This document shows, one piece after another, positions 58,019-64,000 of a stretch of DNA of 64,000 nt. The notes below the pieces were generated by a model that saw only the letters and a program-made list of their open reading frames with translations, did not search any database and was not told where the DNA came from. This DNA comes from Saccharopolyspora gloriosae (lineage in GTDB: Bacteria > Actinomycetota > Actinomycetes > Mycobacteriales > Pseudonocardiaceae). Both the position numbers and the translations under genes were made by a program. The stretch spans positions 3,271,470 to 3,335,469 of the forward strand of contig NZ_CP059557.1 of the NCBI RefSeq assembly GCF_022828475.1, written 5' to 3'. How positions within the stretch are numbered: position 1 is the first letter of the stretch; each line of letters starts with the position of its first letter.

Positions 58019-59349
58019 GTCACCTTCTCCTCGTCCGCGTCGAGTTCCGCTCTGCTCAGCGCCGCGGTCCGCGTCTCGGGCATCGCCAGGTACACGACGA
58101 GCGAGAACAGCGCGCATCCCGAGACGTAGAAGAAGAAGTAGTGCTCGTGCCCGGCGCCGCGGAAGGCCAGCGCGATGTACTCGGCGGTGCCGCCGAAGAT
58201 CGCTTGTGCCAGCGCGTACGGGATCGCCACGCCCACGGTGCGCACGCTGGTGGGGAACAGCTCCGCCTTCACGCACGCGTTCACCGAGGAGTAGCCGCAC
58301 ACGATGGTCAGCGCCAGCATCGTCAGCGCCAGCGCGACCCCGACCGAAGGCCAGCGCTGCATCGCGGTGAGGATCGGATAGGTGCCCAGCGTGGTGCCGA
58401 CGCCGAAGAAGATCAGCACCGGCCGCCGCCCGATCCGATCCGAGATCGCACCACCCACCGGAAGCAGCACGGCGAACAGGCACAACGCCAGGAACATCAC
58501 CATCGAAGCGTCCGATTTGGACAGTCCTACCGAGTTCGCCAGGTACTTCGTCAGGTACGTCGTGTAGGTGTAGAATGCGACGCTGCCGCCGATGGTCAGC
58601 GCGAACACCAGCAGCGCCGCCCGGCGGTGCCGCCACACCTCCCGCAACGTGCCACGGCGCTGCGCCTCGTCGTGCGAGGCCTCTTCCCGGTACGCGTCGG
58701 TTTCCTGCAATCGGCGTCGCAGGTAGAACACGACGACCGCCGCGACCGCGCCGATCACGAACGGAATCCGCCAGCCCCACGCGGTCAGCTGCTGCTCGGT
58801 CATCGTCGCCTGCAACACCATGAGCACTGCCAGCCCGAGCAGCTGGCCCAGCGTCACCGAGACGTACTGGAAGCTTGATCCGAGACCGCGATGCCCGCGG
58901 CGGGACGCCTCGGTGAGGTAGGAGGCGCTGGCCGCGTACTCGCCGCCGACGCTGAGGCCCTGCAGGACGCGGGCCACCACCAGGATCACCGCGCCCAGGT
59001 ATCCGGCCCGGTCGTGCGTGGGCGCGACGGCGATCATCAGCGCACTGACCGACATCATGCTCACCGACAACGTGAGGCCGAACTTCCGGCCCTTCCGGTC
59101 GGCGATCCTGCCCAGCAACCAGCCGCCCAGCGGGCGGGCCAGGAAACCGACCGCGAACACCGCGGCCGTGTTCATCAACTGCGCCGTCGCATCGCCCTCC
59201 GGGAAGAACCGCCCGGCGAAGTACAACGCGAAGCTGGCGTAGACGAACCAGTCGTACCACTCGACGAGGTTCCCGATCGAGCCGCCGATCACCGCCCGCA
59301 CGTGCGAACGATGCTCGCGGGGCGCCTTCGGCCCGCGCATCGTGGTCAT
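58015..59349 (-). CDS. MHS-family MFS transporter (carboxylate:proton symporter)
   Basis: 444 residues with 12 predicted membrane helices. MHS signatures: GGSIGNLVEWYDWFVYASFALYF, LARPLGGWLLGRIADRKGRKFGL and LQGLSVGGEYAASASYLTEAS, as in KgtP and ShiA. The ATG at 59349 has GGAGG 7 nt upstream. It lies between the NDP-forming ligase and the dehydrogenase pair in one operon, so it probably imports the acid that the operon degrades. The substrate is unknown. Confidence 0.93.
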   Translation of the reverse strand: MTTMRGPKAPREHRSHVRAVIGGSIGNLVEWYDWFVYASFALYFAGRFFPEGDATAQLMNTAAVFAVGFLARPLGGWLLGRIADRKGRKFGLTLSVSMMSVSALMIAVAPTHDRAGYLGAVILVVARVLQGLSVGGEYAASASYLTEASRRGHRGLGSSFQYVSVTLGQLLGLAVLMVLQATMTEQQLTAWGWRIPFVIGAVAAVVVFYLRRRLQETDAYREEASHDEAQRRGTLREVWRHRRAALLVFALTIGGSVAFYTYTTYLTKYLANSVGLSKSDASMVMFLALCLFAVLLPVGGAISDRIGRRPVLIFFGVGTTLGTYPILTAMQRWPSVGVALALTMLALTIVCGYSSVNACVKAELFPTSVRTVGVAIPYALAQAIFGGTAEYIALAFRGAGHEHYFFFYVSGCALFSLVVYLAMPETRTAALSRAELDADEEKVT

Positions 59350-59362
59350 CTTCCGGCCTCCG

Positions 59363-61450
59363 TCAGTCCAGGGGACCGGTGCTCGTGAGCACCAGGTCCA
59401 CCGCGGTCGCTCCCTCGCCGTCGGGATGCACGATCAGCGGGTTGATCTCGAATTCGGCGAGGCGGTCGCCGAACGCGGCGGCGGCGCGCGACAGTGCCGC
59501 GATCGCGGTGGCCGCGGCCCGCAGGTCGGCGGGTGGGCGAGCGCGGAATCCGGTGAGCAGCGGTGCACCGCGCAGTGACCGCAGCATCGCCTCGGCGCCC
59601 GGGGCGTCGATCGGGGCGAGCGCGGTGGTGACGTCGGCGTAGAGCTCAGCGGTGACACCGCCGAAGCCGACGGTGAGCACCGGCGGGTAGCCGTCGCGGG
59701 AGCCCCGCACGCCGACCAGCAGCTCGACCCCCGGCGGGGCGAGTTCCTGCACGAGGACGCCGTCGATGCGGGCGTGCGGTGCGGCCCGCTCGACCGCGCG
59801 CAGGATGCGTTTCGCCGCTTCCCCTGCTTCAGCAGCGGGTATTCCGATGAGGACTCCGCCCGCATCTGTCTTGTGCGGCAGGTCCGGTGACTGGACCTTG
59901 AGCACCAGTTCGCCGCTCAACTCACGAGCGATCAACTCGGTCTCTCCGGCGTCGGCGGCGAGCTCCCCGCGCGGCCTGGTCACTCCGATCGCGTCCAGCA
60001 GCGCCGCGCCCGCGGCCTCCGTGAGCGTGCCGGTGGGCAGCTGCGCTTCCAGGCCGGGCAGCGGAGCCGTGGTGACGGTGCGGCAGGGTCGTGGCAGCAG
60101 CCGGGTCAGCAGGGTGAGGGCCGCGCCGCTCGTCGTGACCACCGGGATTCCGGCGCGGCGCAATCGCCCCGCGGGCGCGGCGATCTCGGCGTGCGAGTAC
60201 TGCCAGGCCACCACGTACGGCTTGGCGGTCGCGCGGGAGGCCTGCAAGATCGACTCGGCGATCAGTTCCGCGGTGCGCCCGCCGAGCGTGGTCAGCAGCA
60301 CCAGAACCGCGTCGACTTCCTCGTCGGCGGCGACCGCCTCGCACACCCGGCCGAGCGCGCTCGCGTCGTTGATCACCTGTGCGGTCACGTCCACCGGGTT
60401 GGCCAGGCTGCCGAACGGCGGGATCAACGGCGCGAGAGCGTCCTGCGTGGACCGAGCGAGTTCCGGCAACCGCAACCCGGTGGGCTCGGCCTGATCCGCC
60501 GCGAGACCGCCCGCACCGCCGGAACTGGTCACCACCCCGATCCGCCCGCCGACCGGGCGTGGACCGCCCAGTGCGATCGCGGTGTCGAGCAGTTCGTCGA
60601 TGTCGTCCACGAGCACCGCGCCGGACCGCTCGGCGACCAGGTCGAACGCCGCGCCCGAGCGGACCAGCGCCCCGGTGTGCGAGGCCACCGCCCGCCTGCC
60701 CGCCTCCGAACGCCCCGAACGCAGCACCACCAGGTGCTTGCCCAGCTCCGCGACCCGATCGGTCAACCGCGCCCAGGCGGCGCCGTCCGGCAATTGCTCC
60801 AGGTAGCAGGCCAGCACCCGGATCGCCGGATCCTCCAGCAGCAACGCCGTCGCCTCGGTGGCGGTGACGTCGGCCTGGTTGCCGACACTGACCCACGCGG
60901 TGAGCCCGACGCCCCGATCGGCCGCCATGCCGAGCACGCTGCCGCCGAGCGCGCCGCTCTGCCCGATGTAGGCGATGCCGCCGGTCTCCACGGGTGGGGC
61001 GGAGATGAGGCCCGCGCCGGAGCTGAACGTCGCGGTCAACTCGGCGGGACGGTAGAGCAGCCCTTGGCAGTTCGGTCCGAGGACGCGAATTCCGTGCCGC
61101 AGTGCCGTTTCCGCCAACTCTTCCTGCAACGCCGCGCCGTCCGGGCCGACCTCGGCGAACCCGGAGGACAGCACGATCGCCAGTCGCGCGCCTGCTCGCG
61201 CGGAGTCCGCGACGACCTCGGCCACCCGTTGCGCCGGCACCATGATCAGCACCAGGTCCACGGGGCCGGGGAGCCGGTCCAGCGCCGGGTAGCAGGTCAG
61301 GCCGTGCACCTGCTCGTAGCGCGGATTCACCGGATACACCGCGCCGGTGAACCCGCCGTCGAGCAGGAAGCGGGTCAGTCTGGCGGCCATCGTCTTGCGC
61401 TCGGAGGCGCCGACGACGGCCACCGCGGACGGGCTCAGTAATGAGTCCAT
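59363..61450 (-). CDS. Acyl-CoA synthetase, NDP-forming (acetate-CoA ligase family)
   Basis: 695 residues. Order: CoA-binding domain (SPSAVAVVGASERKTMAARL, PVNPRYEQVHGL), ligase-CoA domains with the phospho-His loop (GRRAVASHTGALVRSG, and VVTSSGGAGGLAADQAE), then an ATP-grasp domain (LVLKVQSPDLPHKTDAGGVLIGI, GVRGSRDGYPPVLTVGFGG, LAEFEINPLIVHPDG). This fused type makes acyl-CoA from a carboxylate with ATP to ADP and phosphate. It follows the crotonase by 6 bases and precedes the transporter by 13. It likely activates the imported acid. Confidence 0.93.
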   Translation of the reverse strand: MDSLLSPSAVAVVGASERKTMAARLTRFLLDGGFTGAVYPVNPRYEQVHGLTCYPALDRLPGPVDLVLIMVPAQRVAEVVADSARAGARLAIVLSSGFAEVGPDGAALQEELAETALRHGIRVLGPNCQGLLYRPAELTATFSSGAGLISAPPVETGGIAYIGQSGALGGSVLGMAADRGVGLTAWVSVGNQADVTATEATALLLEDPAIRVLACYLEQLPDGAAWARLTDRVAELGKHLVVLRSGRSEAGRRAVASHTGALVRSGAAFDLVAERSGAVLVDDIDELLDTAIALGGPRPVGGRIGVVTSSGGAGGLAADQAEPTGLRLPELARSTQDALAPLIPPFGSLANPVDVTAQVINDASALGRVCEAVAADEEVDAVLVLLTTLGGRTAELIAESILQASRATAKPYVVAWQYSHAEIAAPAGRLRRAGIPVVTTSGAALTLLTRLLPRPCRTVTTAPLPGLEAQLPTGTLTEAAGAALLDAIGVTRPRGELAADAGETELIARELSGELVLKVQSPDLPHKTDAGGVLIGIPAAEAGEAAKRILRAVERAAPHARIDGVLVQELAPPGVELLVGVRGSRDGYPPVLTVGFGGVTAELYADVTTALAPIDAPGAEAMLRSLRGAPLLTGFRARPPADLRAAATAIAALSRAAAAFGDRLAEFEINPLIVHPDGEGATAVDLVLTSTGPLD

Positions 61451-61456
61451 GCGGAG

Positions 61457-62239
61457 TCACCGGCCCTGGAAGTCAGGGCGGCGCTTGTCCCGGAAGGCGC
61501 TCAGCGCCTCGGCCGAGTCCTCAGTGGACTGGACGATCGCCTGGTGCGAGGAGATGAGGTCGAGCGAAGTGCGCAGGTCGCAGCGCGCCGACTGGTACAG
61601 CGCACGTTTGATCGCCCGGATCGCCACCGGCGGACCCGACGCGAGCTTGCGGGCGAACTCGGCGGTCCGCTCGGGCAGCTCGGCGTCCGGGTAGCGGTAG
61701 CTGGCGATGCCGAGCTCCACCGCCGTGGCGGAGTCCACGAAATCGCCCGTCCACAGCAACTCCAACGCCTTCGCCGTGCCCACCAGCCGGGGCAGGAAGT
61801 AGCAACCGCCGTCACCCGGAACCAGGCCGACCCGCACGTAGCCCTCCGAGAAGCGCGCGGACTCGGCGACCAGCCGGATGTCGCACATCAGCGCCATGTC
61901 CATGCCCGCGCCGACCGCGACGCCGTTGACCGCCGCGAGCACCGGCTTGTCCATGTCCTCCAGCGCGAGCGCCACCTGGTGCACGCGATCGGTGAGCACC
62001 GTCTTGTTCTGCAGCACGGATTTCTGCTCGCCGGTGAAGTCGTCCAGGTCGACTCCGGAGCAGAACGCGTCCCCGGCTCCGGTGACCACCAGCACCCGCA
62101 CGTCCGGGTCGGCGTGGGCTCGGCGGATCGCCTGCGCCCACTGATCGACCATCTCCAAGGTGAAGGCGTTCTTGCGCTCCGGCCGATTGAGCAGAATCGT
62201 GCCCACTCCCTCGGAGACCCGGTACTCCAAATCCGCCAT
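61457..62239 (-). CDS. Enoyl-CoA hydratase/isomerase (crotonase family)
   Basis: 260 residues from the ATG at 62239, GGAAGGG 7 nt upstream. Blocks: EGVGTILLNRPERKNAFTLEM, VVTGAGDAFCSGVDLDDFTG, AAVNGVAVGAGMDMALMCDIRLVAESARF and VGLVPGDGGCYFLPRLVG. The Gly-Asp-Gly-Gly block replaces the usual hydratase Glu region, so hydratase or isomerase activity is open. It is the first gene of the operon crotonase-ligase-transporter-dehydrogenase-dehydrogenase, just downstream of a GntR gene; the palindrome 62315-62326 lies before it. Confidence 0.92.
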   Translation of the reverse strand: MADLEYRVSEGVGTILLNRPERKNAFTLEMVDQWAQAIRRAHADPDVRVLVVTGAGDAFCSGVDLDDFTGEQKSVLQNKTVLTDRVHQVALALEDMDKPVLAAVNGVAVGAGMDMALMCDIRLVAESARFSEGYVRVGLVPGDGGCYFLPRLVGTAKALELLWTGDFVDSATAVELGIASYRYPDAELPERTAEFARKLASGPPVAIRAIKRALYQSARCDLRTSLDLISSHQAIVQSTEDSAEALSAFRDKRRPDFQGR

Positions 62240-62314
62240 GCCGTCGCCCTTCCCGTCGCCGCCACCGTGCGCAGACGGAGTGAACCACGTCACCGAACGA
62301 GAAGTCCATGTAAA

Positions 62315-62326
62315 ATTGAATACAAT
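62315..62326. promoter_or_regulatory. GntR-type operator candidate
   Basis: ATTGAATACAAT, 4-base perfect arms around AATA, in an AT-rich patch (62308-62327) within the 150-base gap between the GntR gene and the crotonase operon. On the minus strand it reads ATTGTATTCAAT, like the ATTGTATNCAAT boxes of FCD-type GntR regulators. It lies about 76 bases before the crotonase ATG, a suitable repressor site. Confidence 0.55.
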
Positions 62327-62389
62327 CCACCGCTCGGCTGATCGATCGGATCAGCCCCGGCGAGCAGTCCCGCACCTGGTTCGGACGGT

Positions 62390-63091
62390 TCAGGTGGGTG
62401 GAGTGGGAGTGGGCGAGAGGGAGGGGGCGAGGTGATCGCGGGTGGCGTCGCGGTGAGCGTTCATGAGCTCCACGGCGCGGTCGGTGTCGCCGCGGCGCAG
62501 GGCGGTGATCAGCCTGCGGTGTTCGCGGACGATGCGCCGCCGGGACGCCTCGTCGTAGAGGTACACCGTCCGGTACACCTCGGTGCGCTGCCACACCCGC
62601 TCGATCTCGGCCACCACCAGGTTCAGTCCGGAATGGCGGAACACCGCGAAGTGGAACTCGTGATTGAGCTCCAGCATCACCGCCACGTCCGGTGTCGCGG
62701 CCGCCTCCGCGATCCGCTCGTTGATGGCGGTGAGCTCGGCGAGCTGCTCGGAGGTGAGTCGCGGAACCTCCCGCAGCACCACCGTTTCCAGCGCGGCCCG
62801 CATCAGGTACGCCTGTCGCAGTTCGTCCGCGGACAACCGGGCCACCGTGTACCCGACGTTCGGCCGGTGGTGCAGAACGCCTTCGCCCTCCAGCGCTTTC
62901 AGCGCCTCCCGCACCGGAACCCGGCTCACGCCGAGCCGTTCGGCCAAGGCCTCCTGCCGCAGCGATTGCCCGGGGAGCAGTTCCTGGCTGCGCAGCATCC
63001 GCCGGATCTGGTCGATGGCACGGCGTACCGAACTGGGCCTGCCGCCCGCCGTGACGACCCCCGGAGTGTCGATGCGTCCCGATGTCCCCAT
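62390..63091 (-). CDS. GntR family regulator, FCD subgroup
   Basis: 233 residues from the ATG at 63091 (GGGGCGC upstream). Winged helix: VRRAIDQIRRMLRSQELLPGQ, LRQEALAERLGVSRVPVREALKALEGEGVL. The FCD ligand domain has the metal-binding pattern (AYLMRAALETVVLREV, MLELNHEFHFAVFRHSG, REHRRLITALRRGDTDRAVELMNAHRD). It is upstream of the crotonase/ligase/transporter operon on the same strand and likely controls it, sensing a carboxylate. Confidence 0.92.
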   Translation of the reverse strand: MGTSGRIDTPGVVTAGGRPSSVRRAIDQIRRMLRSQELLPGQSLRQEALAERLGVSRVPVREALKALEGEGVLHHRPNVGYTVARLSADELRQAYLMRAALETVVLREVPRLTSEQLAELTAINERIAEAAATPDVAVMLELNHEFHFAVFRHSGLNLVVAEIERVWQRTEVYRTVYLYDEASRRRIVREHRRLITALRRGDTDRAVELMNAHRDATRDHLAPSLSPTPTPPT

Positions 63092-63230
63092 GCGCCCCGT
63101 CGTCCCCGGCTCGTCGTGCGGGCTCGTGCCCGCCCGGACACCACGGCACGCGGGCGATCCGGAGCTCCGCGCACCGGCGGAAGTATCGGCGCACCCGTCG
63201 TGCCGTGCTGATCCATCGTACGGGGGCGGC

Positions 63231-63551
63231 TCAGTCGGCCATCTTCGGCAGGTTCGTGATGGGCGGAACGTCGCGGTCGATCTTGCCCACCCCGGCGGCA
63301 CCGCCGGGGGAGCCGAGTTCGATGAAGAACTCGGCGTTCGCCTGGGTGTAGGCCTGGTATTCCTCGGGGACGTCGTCCTCGTAGTAGATCGCCTCCACCG
63401 GGCACACCGGTTCGCAGGCACCGCAGTCGATGCACTCGTCTGGATGGATGTAGAGCATCCGGCCGCCCTCGTAGATGCAGTCGACCGGGCACTCGTCGAT
63501 GCAGGACCGGTCGAGCACGTCCACGCACGGTTCGCTGATCACATAGGTCAC
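63231..63551 (-). CDS. fdxA: 7Fe ferredoxin (FdxA type)
   Basis: 106 residues from the GTG at 63551 with AGGAGACGAT upstream; a longer frame to 63596 is less likely. Two cluster motifs: SEPCVDVLDRSCIDECPVDCIYEGG for the [3Fe-4S]/[4Fe-4S] pair and ECIDCGACEPVCPVEAIYYEDD. The C-terminal extension (FFIELGSPGGAAGVGKIDRDVP) is that of the 107-residue actinobacterial ferredoxin. It is a soluble electron carrier. It is 63 bases after a flavoprotein gene on the same strand, a possible electron-transfer partner. Confidence 0.95.
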   Translation of the reverse strand: MTYVISEPCVDVLDRSCIDECPVDCIYEGGRMLYIHPDECIDCGACEPVCPVEAIYYEDDVPEEYQAYTQANAEFFIELGSPGGAAGVGKIDRDVPPITNLPKMAD

Positions 63552-63613
63552 ATCGTCTCCTGCCGCGAAGCGGTTGCGTCCCTCGGCGTTCCCCACCCGC
63601 GAGCGGTTTGAAA

Positions 63614-64000
63614 CTAGACGTCGATCTCGTCCACCGCCGAGCTGATGGCGCGGTGGAACGTCGGGTAGGCGTAGATCATCCGCCGCAGCACGGAGATCGG
63701 TACCTCGGCGTGCACCGCCACCGCCAGCGCGCCCAGGACCTCCCCGCCGCCGGGGGCGACGGCGGTCGCGCCGACGAGCACGCCGCGATCGGCATCGGCC
63801 ACCACCTTGATCAGCCCGTCGTTGCCGGACTTGTGGATCCAGCCGCGCACCGCGGACCGAATCTCGGCGACGCCGGTGCGCACTCGCAGGCCGCGCGCGG
63901 TGGCGGCCTGCTCGGTGAGCCCCACCATGCCGACCTCGGGGTCGGTGAAGGTGACCGACGGAACCGCGCGGTAGTCGGCCGCAGCGCTGTCCCGGCCGAG
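63614..64000 (-). CDS. Pyridine nucleotide-disulfide oxidoreductase (C-terminal part)
   Basis: The C-terminal 128 residues are in the window; the rest lies beyond base 64000. The dimerisation domain of the glutathione/mercuric reductase family is plain: PSVTFTDPEVGMVGLTEQAA, GLIKVVADADRGVLVGATAVAPGGGEVLG and MIYAYPTFHRAISSAV, where His is in the place of the catalytic His-Glu pair (the Glu is Ala-Ile here). It may be a flavoprotein disulfide reductase or mycothione-reductase relative; the active-site Cys pair is outside the window. Confidence 0.85.
   Translation of the reverse strand, partial: LGRDSAAADYRAVPSVTFTDPEVGMVGLTEQAATARGLRVRTGVAEIRSAVRGWIHKSGNDGLIKVVADADRGVLVGATAVAPGGGEVLGALAVAVHAEVPISVLRRMIYAYPTFHRAISSAVDEIDV

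Noticed and set aside
42361-63091. A cholesterol-degradation cluster
   Set aside because: Ligases and dehydrogenase pairs resemble that pathway, but no ring-degrading genes, KstD, Hsa or Mce genes are present.

Overview
The window is high-GC (roughly 70% by eye) actinomycete DNA. GTG and TTG starts, 4-base stop/start overlaps, DUF5997, a SAV2177-type methyltransferase, mycofactor-era families such as F420-type nitroreductases, and the glpD-tetR-flavoprotein-dagK block also known from mycobacteria all point that way. The gene mix and the GAACGGACCGTTC-type palindromic intergenic repeats suggest Pseudonocardiaceae, perhaps a Saccharopolyspora relative; the family and genus are a guess. No rRNA, recognisable tRNA, CRISPR array or insertion sequence was seen.

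Layout. (1) 1-8931, all on the minus strand: a pectin/rhamnogalacturonan-type carbohydrate locus with a secreted PL11 lyase (partial), sugar isomerase, DUF2264 protein, hydroxyacid dehydrogenase, two ABC permeases, a binding lipoprotein and a DeoR-HTH/LacI-sensor regulator. (2) 9034-13600: glpD, a TetR gene, an alkyl-DHAP-synthase-like flavoprotein and a diacylglycerol-kinase-family gene; the TetR and flavoprotein genes each carry a one-base frameshift in a G run. (3) 13776-16028: AlkC-type DNA glycosylase and a SAV2177-type methyltransferase. (4) 16365-20793: a lasso-peptide cluster (precursor, cyclase, protease, leader-binding protein) followed by an HExxH-family protein that may be a peptide-tailoring hydroxylase. 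(5) 20888-23223: F420-type reductase, a wrecked MFS gene, and a divergent pair made of a LysR-type sensor domain without HTH and DUF5997. (6) 23396-28444: ketoglutarate-semialdehyde dehydrogenase, LysR regulator, HpcH/HpaI aldolase, amidase, and a decayed copy of the amidase 3' end. (7) 28742-35700: Usp protein, luciferase-like monooxygenase, membrane NACHT ATPase, aldo/keto reductase with divergent TetR. (8) 35740-42345: grpE, dnaK, DUF1697, MBL hydrolase, crotonase, thioesterase. (9) 42361-64000: a large acyl-CoA catabolic region with three AMP-forming ligases, an NDP-forming ligase, an SDR, a thiolase, crotonases, two acyl-CoA dehydrogenase pairs plus one orphan, an MHS transporter, TetR and GntR regulators, a 7Fe ferredoxin and a flavoprotein disulfide-reductase-like protein.

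The most notable item is the lasso cluster. The predicted 19-residue core has one Cys inside the expected 8-residue ring and one in the tail, and the HExxH gene has no standard role in lasso biosynthesis. Regulatory structure is also visible: a repeated CAGTCA-N4-TGACTG palindrome links four acyl-CoA promoters to a local TetR gene; paired palindromes lie between LysR and its divergent dehydrogenase; a TetR palindrome overlaps its own ribosome-binding site; a hairpin can mask the ribosome-binding site of the sugar-binding lipoprotein.
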